DNA of 13,340 bases from Microbacteriaceae bacterium (lineage in GTDB: Bacteria > Actinomycetota > Actinomycetes > Actinomycetales > Microbacteriaceae): the NCBI GenBank assembly GCA_012511645.1, contig JAAZFP010000033.1, positions 1 through 13,340 of the forward strand, written 5' to 3'. The notes under the pieces were generated by a model, which made no database searches, was not told the origin of the DNA, and worked only from the letters and a program-made list of their open reading frames with translations. The position numbers and the translations under genes are program-made. Numbering within the stretch: position 1 is the stretch's first letter; every line of letters starts with the position of its first letter. Shown piece after piece: positions 7,301 through 13,340 of the stretch.

Positions 7301-8083
7301 ATGACGCATGTGCTGCACCTGGACAACGTTTCATATGTACGAAACGGCCGAGCAATTCTTGATGAGGTCAATTGGCAGGTCGACAGTAATCAGCGCTGGG
7401 TGATTCTCGGGCCAAACGGGGCGGGAAAGACGACCTTGCTGAAGCTCGCGACCGGCAATGACTACCCGACGACAGGAACCGTCGATGTGCTCGATCATCG
7501 ACTGGGAAAGGTTGATATTCGCGAGCTTCGCAACAGCATCGGCTTCGTTTCGAGTGCGACTGCGCGCAGAATTCCAGCGAATGAAACGGTGCGAAACGTC
7601 GTGCTCACCGCAGCATACGGCGTTGAGGGTCGGTGGAACGAAACCTATGACTCAATGGATGTGAGACAAGCCGATCGAGTGCTTGCTGAATGGCAATTGC
7701 TCGACTTTGCCGATCACGAGTTCGGCACGCTGAGCGACGGTGAGCGGAAACGCGCAATGATCGCTCGTGCGGTGATGACCGACCCCGAAATGCTGCTTCT
7801 CGATGAGCCGAGCGTCAATCTGGATCTTGGGGCACGGGAGCGCCTGCTGCGCATGCTTTCGGGCTTCGCGCAATCGCCAAGTTCACCGGCCATGATCATG
7901 GTGACCCATCACGTCGAGGAGATCCCACCAGGGTTCACCCATGTATTGCTCATTCGAGACGGCAAGATTCTGGCAGCTGGCCCGATTGAGACGACCCTCA
8001 CCGCAGCACATCTTGATGCGACCTTTGATATGGAATTTGACCTCGCCCATTCGGGGGGACGATTCTCTGCTGTCGCACGATAG
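7301..8083 (+). CDS. Orphan ABC ATP-binding protein
   Basis: A 260-residue single ABC domain. Walker A is GPNGAGKTT (37-45), the signature is LSDGERKR (144-151, with Asp in place of the usual second Gly), Walker B with catalytic Glu169 is MLLLDEP (164-170), and the H-loop is His203 in THH. The Q-loop region reads IGFVSSATARR (80-90), with no Gln at the expected place. These features resemble the soluble ModF/YlmA-like ATPases rather than classical importers. No permease or binding protein lies nearby, so a transport role is not supported here. It sits between serB (divergent) and rpmE2 (same strand, 92 bp downstream). Substrate and role are unknown. Confidence 0.85.
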   Translation: MTHVLHLDNVSYVRNGRAILDEVNWQVDSNQRWVILGPNGAGKTTLLKLATGNDYPTTGTVDVLDHRLGKVDIRELRNSIGFVSSATARRIPANETVRNVVLTAAYGVEGRWNETYDSMDVRQADRVLAEWQLLDFADHEFGTLSDGERKRAMIARAVMTDPEMLLLDEPSVNLDLGARERLLRMLSGFAQSPSSPAMIMVTHHVEEIPPGFTHVLLIRDGKILAAGPIETTLTAAHLDATFDMEFDLAHSGGRFSAVAR

Positions 8084-8097
8084 CCGTTAATTTCTGC

Positions 8098-8103
8098 TAA
8101 AGT
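8098..8103 (+). promoter_or_regulatory. Candidate -10 hexamer (TAAAGT) for rpmE2
   Basis: TAAAGT lies 72 nt before the rpmE2 ATG and just before the first leader hairpin. A start near 8110 would make the hairpin the 5' end of a leader of about 65 nt. It lies just after the ABC ATPase stop at 8083. Confidence 0.4.
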
Positions 8104-8109
8104 TGATCG

Positions 8110-8175
8110 TTGGTGCATCGACACCAGAGATTTGAGCGCACTGCGCTTTTCTGACCGCCACTCTAAGGAAACCTC
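8110..8175 (+). ncRNA. Structured rpmE2 mRNA leader (candidate r-protein leader)
   Basis: Two small hairpins lie in the untranslated leader: TGGTG-N6-CACCA (8111-8126) and AGCGC-ACT-GCGCT (8135-8147), the second followed by TTT. A Shine-Dalgarno site AAGGAA (8165-8170) comes 5 nt before the ATG. Motifs upstream of actinobacterial L31 genes have been proposed as ribosomal-protein leaders. Whether this one matches that family needs a covariance search. The stems are short, so chance pairing is possible. Confidence 0.35.
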
Positions 8176-8424
8176 ATGAAGACTGAAATTCACCCGGAAT
8201 ACAACGCCATCGTGTTTCGCGACCTGGCATCGGGCGAGACCTTTCTTACCCGCAGCACCGTCACCAGCGATAAGACGATCGAGCTCAACGGCGAGACCTA
8301 CCCGGTGATCGACGTTGAAATCTCGAGCGCATCACACCCGTTCTACACGGGCAAGCAGCGCATCCTCGACTCGGCTGGTCGCGTTGAGAAGTTCAACCAG
8401 CGTTTCAAGGGCTTCGGCGCCTAA
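8176..8424 (+). CDS. rpmE2: 50S ribosomal protein L31, type B (zinc-free)
   Basis: An 82-residue protein beginning MKTEIHPEYNAIVFRD and containing HPFYTGKQR and RVEKFNQRF, the standard bL31 signature. It has no cysteines, so it is the zinc-independent type B form, which in many bacteria replaces the CxxC form when zinc is low. A good Shine-Dalgarno site (AAGGAA) fixes the start. The gene is monocistronic, with a structured leader and a strong terminator. I do not see an AT-rich Zur palindrome upstream. It may therefore be the constitutive L31 of this organism rather than a zinc-starvation copy, but this cannot be settled without the rest of the genome. Confidence 0.97.
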   Translation: MKTEIHPEYNAIVFRDLASGETFLTRSTVTSDKTIELNGETYPVIDVEISSASHPFYTGKQRILDSAGRVEKFNQRFKGFGA

Positions 8425-8434
8425 ACAGCTGTTC

Positions 8435-8480
8435 AACACTGAGGGCGATGGGGGAGTACCTCCATCGCCCTCAGTGTTTT
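8435..8480 (+). terminator. Strong intrinsic terminator after rpmE2
   Basis: A 20-bp stem (8435-8454 with 8459-8478, one G-U pair) with the 4-nt loop AGTA, followed by a TTTT run at 8477-8480. This is the most stable hairpin in the window and starts 10 nt after the rpmE2 stop. It may also stop minus-strand transcripts from the convergent exonuclease gene, which ends at 8520. Confidence 0.93.
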
Positions 8481-8519
8481 CACATCGGTATGCGCACCGG
8501 CCTCACTACGGTGTGCCGC

Positions 8520-9221
8520 TTAGCTACGAATCGGCCATGAACCGTCAGCGACAAAGTCCGAGTTCTTCACCCGACGCATGTATTCCTGGAAGCTTGCAGC
8601 CTGCGTAGCCGCCCAGGACTGTTGAACCCGGTGCAGTTCCATTGCATCTGCGGGCAACACATGCGCGTAGCGGAGCGCGAGTGCTTGAGCCACACGGCCG
8701 GCTGCAATTGCATCCTCACCCGCATCATGGGCCTGTCCGAGCGGAACACCGTAGTGCTGCGCTACCACCTCAAGCGTTCGCTTGCCTTTGCGATACCGGT
8801 CACAGTGCCGGTCGATCACAAGGGGATCAATAATGGGTTCGAGCGGTTCGATCCACCCGACGGAATATCGTTCGGCCTCTGCCCGAAGCAAGCTGAAATC
8901 GTATGGTGCGTTATACGCGACCAGGGGAAACCCGCGTTCAAGCATCGAGCTCAACTGCGCAACCAGCTGAGAAATGCCGACCGAGGCTTGCACACCACTG
9001 GCTCGGGCGACCTCCGTTGTGATGCCGTGAACTGCGGCGGCCGCAGCAGGGATCTCGACGCCAGGATCGAGCAGCCAGTCGTAGCGTTCACGCACCTCTC
9101 CCGAGGGGCCTACGAGGGCGATCGTGCTACTCACCACCCGAGACTGCAGGACGTCAACACCGGTCGTCTCTGTGTCAAAGACGGCGACCGTCTCGGCCCA
9201 CAGGGGGAGTGCATTACCCAT
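8520..9221 (-). CDS. DEDDh 3'-5' exonuclease (DnaQ-like)
   Basis: A 233-residue protein with an RNase T/DnaQ exonuclease fold. The metal-binding residues are visible: FDTETTG (Asp16, Glu18), NAPYDFSLL (Asp108), and AHDAGEDA (His165, Asp170). This is the order and spacing of the DEDDh class. The extra C-terminal part (about 185-233) is helical and charged and shows no recognised domain. It is annotated in relatives as a DNA polymerase III epsilon-like exonuclease. It lacks the C-terminal alpha-subunit-binding region typical of true DnaQ, so a repair or RNA-trimming role is equally possible. ATG 9221 is chosen over the upstream start at 9257 because AAAGGA lies 6 nt before it and a -10-like TAGAGT lies inside the longer version. 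Confidence 0.9.
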   Translation of the reverse strand: MGNALPLWAETVAVFDTETTGVDVLQSRVVSSTIALVGPSGEVRERYDWLLDPGVEIPAAAAAVHGITTEVARASGVQASVGISQLVAQLSSMLERGFPLVAYNAPYDFSLLRAEAERYSVGWIEPLEPIIDPLVIDRHCDRYRKGKRTLEVVAQHYGVPLGQAHDAGEDAIAAGRVAQALALRYAHVLPADAMELHRVQQSWAATQAASFQEYMRRVKNSDFVADGSWPIRS

Positions 9222-9227
9222 TTGGCA

Positions 9228-9233
9228 TCCTTT
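9228..9233 (-). promoter_or_regulatory. Shine-Dalgarno site fixing the exonuclease start
   Basis: On the minus strand, AAAGGA lies 6 nt before ATG 9221. The candidate -10 TAGAGT (9252-9247) lies about 14 nt further upstream, giving a leader of about 18 nt. Confidence 0.65.
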
Positions 9234-9309
9234 CGCTCGTCCCACCACTCTAGCCATCTCCAGGTCAGTCGGCTCACGCCTCTGCAGGAGATCTCACAGC
9301 AGAAAACTC

Positions 9310-9315
9310 TAAGCT
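9310..9315 (+). promoter_or_regulatory. Candidate -10 hexamer (TAAGCT) for the hydrolase operon
   Basis: TAAGCT is followed by 6 nt (GGAGCC) and then ATG 9322. The GGAG in that spacer is too close to the ATG to be a normal Shine-Dalgarno site, so a leaderless start is the better reading. Confidence 0.5.
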
Positions 9316-9321
9316 GGAGCC

Positions 9322-10200
9322 ATGATCAGTGAGTCGAATGCGCGCAGCGTCACCACGCGAGACTCGACCACCCGAGTGTGGGAATATGGCTCGCCGCATG
9401 GCCCGACCATCGTGATGGTGCATGGGTTCCGTGGTGACCATCATGGGCTCGAAGGGCTCGCGATTGCTCTCACCGAGATCGCTCCAGAGCTTCGGGTGAT
9501 TGTGCCTGATCTTCCTGGCTTTGGGGAATCACCCGCAATTCCACACACCACTCACTCGCTCGACGCCTACGGAGCATGGCTGATTGAGTGCGTCACTGCA
9601 CTTGGACTTGCACCGCACGCCTTCTCGATCGTCGGTCACTCGTTCGGTTCACTCGTCGTCACGAACGCAATCGCTCAGGGGTTAACGCCGGCACACACGA
9701 CCCTGATCAACCCCATTAGTGCTCCCGCGCTCGAGGGGCCACAAGCCATGATGTCCCGTCTTGCAGCTGGATACTACCGAGCAGCTCAGCTTCTACCAGA
9801 GGCGCCTTCCCGTGCACTGCTCGGAAACCCAATCATCGTGCGCCTCATGAGCGAGGTCATGGCGAAGACCCGCGATCCTGCGCTCCGACGTTTCATTCAT
9901 GGTCAGCATGCGGCCTATTTCAGCTCGTTTTCAGATAGCACGACCCTGCTGGAGGCCTTTCAAGCGTCAATTTCTCACACCGTGACCGAGTACGTCGGGG
10001 CACTCTCGATGCCGACGCTCATCATCGCGGGGGAGCGCGACGACATCACCCCGCTGGCTCAGCAACTCTCCCTCGTTCGAAGCCTGCCACACGGGTCACT
10101 GGTGGTTACGCCAGGTGTCGGCCACCTGGTGCACTACGAAGCGGTAGAGGATGCAGCACAGTCGATTGCCTCTGCGCTCCGACAGGTGCATCCAGCATGA
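9322..10200 (+). CDS. Alpha/beta hydrolase
   Basis: A 292-residue alpha/beta hydrolase. The oxyanion-hole region is VMVHGFRGDHHG (31-42), the strand-4 turn is PDLPGFGES, and the nucleophile elbow is GHSFGS (Ser107). The acid is Asp240 or Asp241 in AGERDDITP, and the catalytic His268 lies in GVGHLVHYE. A cap region covers about 135-225. There is no signal peptide, so it is cytoplasmic. Substrate cannot be predicted; esters and other C-X bonds are all possible for this fold. It heads an operon and overlaps the RNA methyltransferase gene by ATGA. Co-transcription with an RNA methyltransferase and a PAP2 phosphatase does not suggest one obvious pathway. Confidence 0.9.
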   Translation: MISESNARSVTTRDSTTRVWEYGSPHGPTIVMVHGFRGDHHGLEGLAIALTEIAPELRVIVPDLPGFGESPAIPHTTHSLDAYGAWLIECVTALGLAPHAFSIVGHSFGSLVVTNAIAQGLTPAHTTLINPISAPALEGPQAMMSRLAAGYYRAAQLLPEAPSRALLGNPIIVRLMSEVMAKTRDPALRRFIHGQHAAYFSSFSDSTTLLEAFQASISHTVTEYVGALSMPTLIIAGERDDITPLAQQLSLVRSLPHGSLVVTPGVGHLVHYEAVEDAAQSIASALRQVHPA

Positions 10201-11033
10201 GAATCATTCCCATCAGTGCCCTCGATGATCCGCGGCTTGCTGACTTCACCAGTCTCACTGATGTTGCGCTACGACAAACGCTCGAACCGAGCGGGGGACT
10301 CTACCTCGCCGAGTCGGCGAAAGTGATTGATCGTGCCCTGCGCACGGGCCACCGCCCTCGCGCCGTCCTCACACTCGAGCAGTGGCTTCCCTCGTTGCGT
10401 AAATCTCTGCACGATTACCCGGAAACGCCGGTGTTCGTGGGGGAGCCGGCACAGCATGAATCGCTCACCGGCTTTCATATGCACCGCGGCGCAATCGCAT
10501 CAATGCATCGTCCTGCACCCGTTGATCCGTCGGAGCTCCTCAGCAGCAGCCGACGACTGGTCGTGTTGGAAGACCTTGGAGATCACACGAACGTGGGAGC
10601 GATTTTTCGATCGATTGCCGCACTCGGAGCCGATGGAGTACTGCTCACCCCTTCGTGTGCTGATCCGCTGTATCGACGCGCGGTTCGCGTGAGCATGGGC
10701 GCCGTGTTTCAGGTGCCCTGGGCGCGTTTGCCGGAGTGGAAGCAGGCCGGACCAATGATTCGCGACGCGGGATTCGAGCTCGTCTCATTCGCTCTCGACG
10801 ACGCAGCCGAAGACCTCGCTACCTTTGCTGAGCAGTCGGAGGAGAAGCTTGCCCTACTTTTCGGCAACGAAGGCCAGGGCCTGAGCCGCCGGGCCTTGGC
10901 CTCATCAACCAAGCTCGTCACAATTCCGATGGAGCACGAGGTTGACTCCTTGAATGTCGCAACCGCAGCCGCCGTCGCCTTGTGGGCGCTGCGCACCGCA
11001 GACACGCGTCGGCTCACAGGCACGAGCGTATGA
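10197..11033 (+). CDS. TrmH-family (SPOUT) RNA 2'-O-methyltransferase
   Basis: A 278-residue SPOUT methyltransferase. An N-terminal substrate-binding region (about 1-115) includes GGLYLAESAKVIDRAL, as in TrmH-type enzymes. The SPOUT domain carries motif 1 NVGAIFRS (132-139), motif 2 FGNEGQGLS (222-230), and motif 3 IPMEHEVDSLNVATAAA (243-259), whose knot binds S-adenosylmethionine. It is expected to methylate a ribose in tRNA or rRNA; the target cannot be read from sequence. The ATG overlaps the hydrolase stop. The stop overlaps the start of a 23-codon reading frame that leads into the PAP2 gene. Confidence 0.94.
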   Translation: MRIIPISALDDPRLADFTSLTDVALRQTLEPSGGLYLAESAKVIDRALRTGHRPRAVLTLEQWLPSLRKSLHDYPETPVFVGEPAQHESLTGFHMHRGAIASMHRPAPVDPSELLSSSRRLVVLEDLGDHTNVGAIFRSIAALGADGVLLTPSCADPLYRRAVRVSMGAVFQVPWARLPEWKQAGPMIRDAGFELVSFALDDAAEDLATFAEQSEEKLALLFGNEGQGLSRRALASSTKLVTIPMEHEVDSLNVATAAAVALWALRTADTRRLTGTSV

Positions 11034-11101
11034 ACGTTTCAGACACGCTCTCTCGGACTGCTTGCGCCTGCGCACCGGCGCGCGTAGGGGAGCCGCGATG
11101 A
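11030..11101 (+). CDS. Candidate 23-residue leader ORF between two genes
   Basis: ATG 11030 overlaps the methyltransferase stop (ATGA), and the TGA at 11099-11101 overlaps the ATG of the PAP2 gene (ATGA). The predicted peptide has 23 residues, begins MNVSDTLS and contains a CAC motif. It has no good Shine-Dalgarno site of its own, so it would depend on re-initiation. It would move ribosomes from the upstream gene to the PAP2 start. Its product may be irrelevant, and it may also be chance. Confidence 0.3.
   Translation: MNVSDTLSRTACACAPARVGEPR
11087..11092 (+). promoter_or_regulatory. Shine-Dalgarno site fixing the PAP2 start
   Basis: GGGGAG lies 5 nt before ATG 11098. It supports this start over an in-frame ATG at 10954 inside the methyltransferase gene. 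Confidence 0.75.
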
Positions 11102-11895
11102 ACGTCAGTCGCGGGAGGGCCGCATGGATCTTTTGCCTTGCACTGATCGTTGGGGTGCTCTCTTATGCCGTTGGCGTCGGTAGTCTGCTCGGCCAGCGCG
11201 CAGAGGCCAGCGTGCTCGATGCTTCAGACTTCACGGTGCATCCGCCAGCCCCGCTCAGCCTGATCTCAACGCCAAGCGTCATTATTTCGCTCATCGCGAT
11301 TGCGTTAATTGCATGGTGGAGCTCGGGCTTCCTGCGTGCGCTCACAATGGTGTGTGCCGCAGCAATTGCCATCGTAGCTTCCCAGCTACTGAAGCAAGAT
11401 CTGCTGGTAAGACCGGACCTGTTCGAGTTAGATGCGACGAATTCCTTTCCGAGCGGCCACATGACGGTGGTCGCGGCGCGTGTCGCCGGGCGCATCTGGG
11501 CCGTGCCACGCGCATCCGCGCCATTGGTTGCGCTCTTCGGGAGTTCGCTGCTCGGCGTCGTTGCCTGGCAGCTGCTGGAGTACGGCTGGCATCGACCGAG
11601 CGATGTCCTGGGAGCGCTAGCACTCGCGCTGATGACGTTTTCGCTGGCAGCGATCGTCGTTCGACGGTCGCGACTCAGTTCGGTGACGTCTCGTTCGCGC
11701 GCGCTCAGTGCCGTGCACATCATCATGATGATCATCATCACGATTTCGGGCACTTTGGTGACCATCGGCGGCATCGTGTTATCCGTTGCCGCGGGCTGGG
11801 TGCAATCTGACGAGTTGCTGCTGAAAGGCGCACAACTGGCGCTGGTGGGCGCAAGCGTGCTTGTAACGCGTCTGTTTCTTGCTGTTCGCCCGTGA
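11098..11895 (+). CDS. PAP2-family membrane phosphatase
   Basis: A 265-residue polytopic membrane protein with about six hydrophobic helices. The PAP2 active-site signature is recognisable: K99-x5-RP (106), FPSGH (His121) and GWHRPSD (His165, Asp169). The GWHRPSD form lacks the Ser-Arg pair of the classical third motif. From memory this form is common in actinobacterial PAP2 proteins, so activity is plausible. Members hydrolyse lipid phosphates or pyrophosphates such as phosphatidate or undecaprenyl pyrophosphate at the outer face of the membrane. After motif 3 there are two more hydrophobic segments (about 205-233 and 243-262) beyond the catalytic core. It ends the hydrolase operon; a nested hairpin follows 37 nt after the stop. 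Confidence 0.87.
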   Translation: MNVSRGRAAWIFCLALIVGVLSYAVGVGSLLGQRAEASVLDASDFTVHPPAPLSLISTPSVIISLIAIALIAWWSSGFLRALTMVCAAAIAIVASQLLKQDLLVRPDLFELDATNSFPSGHMTVVAARVAGRIWAVPRASAPLVALFGSSLLGVVAWQLLEYGWHRPSDVLGALALALMTFSLAAIVVRRSRLSSVTSRSRALSAVHIIMMIIITISGTLVTIGGIVLSVAAGWVQSDELLLKGAQLALVGASVLVTRLFLAVRP

Positions 11896-11932
11896 TCCAG
11901 GACACATACTGGCACGATCGAGGCGAGTATTC

Positions 11933-11990
11933 CCGCGCATAACTCAACTCGCTGATAATCTGCATTATGTCAGCTTTGAGAAATGCGCGG
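11933..11990. other. 58-nt nested hairpin in the PAP2/trpD gap
   Basis: Four successive helices share one axis: CCGCGCAT/ATGCGCGG (8 bp), CTCAA/TTGAG (5), GCTGA/TCAGC (5) and TAAT/ATTA (4), with a 4-nt CTGC loop. They are separated by a symmetric AA/AA loop, a 3:1 loop and a 2-nt bulge. The total is 22 bp. It fills the centre of the 179-bp gap (11896-12074) between convergent genes, where I see no coding region. No T tract follows on either strand. It could be a two-way terminator, a small RNA, or a decayed palindromic repeat. Confidence 0.6.
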
Positions 11991-12074
11991 CACTGACGTG
12001 ATCAACATGGTCCACTTCCCTCGCGCGAATCCGAAGCACGGAGACCGATCGCCACTAACCATTCGTGCACACGA

Positions 12075-13142
12075 CTAGCTCTGGGCCGACAACCTACTGG
12101 TTGATGAGGCCCACAGCGCAAGCTTGTCGGCGGCTGCACCCGAGTCGATGGCGTTCGCAGCAATTACGAGCTTCTCTTCGAGCCGTTCAAGTATCGGCCG
12201 ATCCGCACTCTCTGGCACTGCCGCAAGATCGAACGCCACAAGGCCCGCTGCGGCGTTGAGCAGCACGATGTCGCGCACTGGCCCCTGCTCGGCGGCCAAG
12301 ACGCGGCGCACAACCTGTGCATTGTGCTCTGGCGTGTCACCGACAAGGTCCGACATCTTCGCTCGGGCGATGCCAAGGTCACGAGGATCAAGGTCATGCT
12401 CTGTCAGCGCTCCCCTGCTCACCTCCCAGATATGGGAGTGCCCAGTGGTCGTCAACTCGTCGAGTCCGTCATCCCCTCGAAAGACCAACGCGGCGGCGCC
12501 ACGGAAGCGGAAGAGGTCAGCAAAAAGCGGAGCTCGGGTGACATCGGCAACTCCTGCGGCCGTCGCTTCTGGCCGCACAGGGTTGCACAGGGGCCCAAGG
12601 TAGTTGAAAACAGTCTGCACCCCGAGTTCAGCACGAACTGGTGCGACATGTCGGAAGCCCGGCGAAAAACGAGCTGCGTGGACAAAAGCAATCCCGACTT
12701 CGTTGAAACTCTCGAGCAGTTGATTGGGCTCGAGAGAAAAATCAATCCCCAGAGCACTCAGCACATCTGATGCCCCAGACTTGCTGCTCGCAGCTTTGTT
12801 GCCGTGTTTCACTACGGGAACACCCGCGGCAGCGCAGACGATTGAAGCCATCGTCGAGACGTTTACGGTGCCAAAACGGTCTCCCCCGGTGCCGACAATA
12901 TCCAGCGACATGGCAGGAAGTGGAACCTCGGTTGCCTCGGCAAGAATCGCATCACGAAAGCCGACAATCTCATCGACCGTGACTCCCTTAATCTGCAGTG
13001 CAACCAAGAAAGCGCCTATTTGCGCGGGTGACGCCTGACCACGCATGAACTCAGACATCGCCCAGTCAGCTTGCGAGACGCTGAGGTCTCCCCCGTCGAG
13101 CAACGTGGACAGCACATTCGGCCATGTCTGATCATCTAGCAT
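12075..13142 (-). CDS. trpD: Anthranilate phosphoribosyltransferase
   Basis: A 355-residue enzyme of normal TrpD length with the diagnostic motifs: GTGGD (84-88), NVST (94-97), KHGNKAASSKSGASD (112-126), Arg170 for anthranilate binding, and DDGLDE (224-229) for magnesium. It transfers phosphoribose from PRPP to anthranilate in tryptophan synthesis, in the cytoplasm. No other trp gene is present, so trpD is separated from the rest of the pathway, as in M. tuberculosis (Rv2192c), where it also diverges from ctaE. ATG 13142 is chosen because a TAGAAT hexamer lies exactly 6 nt upstream, predicting a leaderless mRNA. Such a transcript would leave no room for a Trp attenuator. Confidence 0.96.
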   Translation of the reverse strand: MLDDQTWPNVLSTLLDGGDLSVSQADWAMSEFMRGQASPAQIGAFLVALQIKGVTVDEIVGFRDAILAEATEVPLPAMSLDIVGTGGDRFGTVNVSTMASIVCAAAGVPVVKHGNKAASSKSGASDVLSALGIDFSLEPNQLLESFNEVGIAFVHAARFSPGFRHVAPVRAELGVQTVFNYLGPLCNPVRPEATAAGVADVTRAPLFADLFRFRGAAALVFRGDDGLDELTTTGHSHIWEVSRGALTEHDLDPRDLGIARAKMSDLVGDTPEHNAQVVRRVLAAEQGPVRDIVLLNAAAGLVAFDLAAVPESADRPILERLEEKLVIAANAIDSGAAADKLALWASSTSRLSAQS

Positions 13143-13148
13143 GCGTCA

Positions 13149-13154
13149 ATTCTA
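13149..13154 (-). promoter_or_regulatory. Candidate -10 hexamer (TAGAAT) for trpD
   Basis: On the minus strand, TAGAAT is followed by 6 nt (TGACGC) and then ATG 13142, with no Shine-Dalgarno site. This fits leaderless transcription. Confidence 0.5.
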
Positions 13155-13188
13155 TTCGCGCGGGTGAAATCCCCCGAAACACCGAGCA

Positions 13189-13201
13189 TTCATCTGATGA
13201 A
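13189..13201. promoter_or_regulatory. 13-bp palindrome between trpD and ctaE
   Basis: TTCATC-T-GATGAA is a perfect palindrome around a central base. It lies 35 bp upstream of the trpD -10 and just upstream of a TAGGCT (13223-13228) on the plus strand. It could be an operator for one or both divergent genes. No regulator is identified. Confidence 0.3.
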
Positions 13202-13222
13202 AGGTTCGAGGCCCAAACCCGC

Positions 13223-13228
13223 TAGGCT
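13223..13228 (+). promoter_or_regulatory. Candidate -10 hexamer (TAGGCT) upstream of ctaE
   Basis: This is the same hexamer found before fabG, DUF3099 and the ABC ATPase gene. It would give ctaE a leader of about 75 nt. A second candidate, CATAAT (13297-13302), lies 6 nt before the GTG and would give a leaderless message. Either or both may be used. Confidence 0.35.
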
Positions 13229-13308
13229 TGCACAGGAGAAGCGCAGATTGTTCGGCGCGCCGTGTGAATGTGGAATATACACACCAAACTTTCAGCCATA
13301 ATGGAGGG

Positions 13309-13340
13309 GTGACGACAACCACCATGAATACCCAAACCGC
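13309..13340 (+). CDS. ctaE: Probable cytochrome c oxidase subunit III N-terminus (partial)
   Basis: GTG 13309 opens a reading frame that begins MTTTTMNTQT and runs off the window. Thr-rich starts of this kind are usual for CtaE in Microbacteriaceae, and ctaE diverges from trpD in M. tuberculosis (Rv2193/Rv2192c). Those two points are the only support, because ten codons carry no motif. CtaE is a membrane subunit of the aa3 oxidase, whose assembly SURF1 would assist. GGAGG lies only 2 nt from the GTG and 16 nt from ATG 13324, so neither start has a normally spaced site. Confidence 0.55.
   Translation, partial: MTTTTMNTQT

Noticed and set aside
8084..8175. Zur box upstream of rpmE2
   Set aside because: No AT-rich palindrome like the actinobacterial Zur consensus is visible in the gap; the inverted repeats present are GC-containing leader hairpins.
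10954..11097. N-terminal extension of the PAP2 protein up to 10954
   Set aside because: It overlaps the end of the methyltransferase gene, has no ribosome binding site, and adds an unlike-PAP2 hydrophilic segment before the first membrane helix.
11718..11739. CAT/GAT trinucleotide run forming overlapping 14-bp palindromes
   Set aside because: It encodes an Ile/Met membrane helix of the PAP2 protein; the repeated ATC and ATG codons explain the palindrome.
13262..13284. GTGTG...CACAC inverted repeat as a CRP/GlxR-type operator before ctaE
   Set aside because: The half-sites are too short and too far apart for the TGTGA-N6-TCACA pattern, and low-complexity GT/CA pairs arise easily.

Overview
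The window looks like chromosomal DNA of a moderately GC-rich actinobacterium, probably Microbacteriaceae or a close relative. The support is a suf operon with a Rieske ferredoxin between sufD and sufC, a DUF3099 / small Cys-His protein / SURF1 block, a zinc-free type B L31, and trpD divergent from ctaE, an order also known in Mycobacterium tuberculosis. This is recognition from memory, not a database search. I saw no insertion sequence, prophage, tRNA, rRNA or CRISPR array. It is mainly a housekeeping region.

Layout. Positions 1-1546 (+) hold the end of the suf Fe-S assembly operon: sufD C-terminus, Rieske ferredoxin, sufC and a DUF59/SufT gene, followed by a hairpin terminator. An ABC-F translation ATPase follows (1637-3235, +). 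It converges on a minus-strand operon (5676-3253) of DUF3099 membrane protein, small Cys/His protein, SURF1 and a cutinase-like lipoprotein, each gene overlapping the next by a stop/start tetranucleotide. fabG diverges from that operon (5739-6449, +) and converges on serB (7213-6566, -). serB diverges from an orphan ABC ATPase (7301-8083, +), which is followed by rpmE2 (8176-8424, +) with a structured leader and a very strong terminator. A DEDDh exonuclease (9221-8520, -) diverges from an alpha/beta hydrolase, TrmH-type methyltransferase and PAP2 phosphatase operon (9322-11895, +). trpD (13142-12075, -) closes the window, with the first codons of a probable ctaE at 13309.

How the genes connect. 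Two themes recur. One is Fe-S and respiratory cofactor assembly: the suf genes, SURF1 for cytochrome oxidase assembly, and ctaE encoding oxidase subunit III. The other is translation: ABC-F factor, L31 and an RNA methyltransferase.

The most notable signals are regulatory. A TA(A/G)NNT hexamer, usually TAGGCT or TAAGCT, sits exactly 6 or 7 nt before the start codon of at least six genes on both strands, which predicts leaderless mRNAs. The DUF3099/fabG pair has a reciprocal promoter, AGCCTA-N17-TAGGCT, whose two halves would exclude each other. A 58-nt nested hairpin with 22 base pairs lies in the otherwise empty gap between the PAP2 gene and trpD. I found no clearly new multi-gene system; the nested hairpin and the promoter architecture are the best leads.
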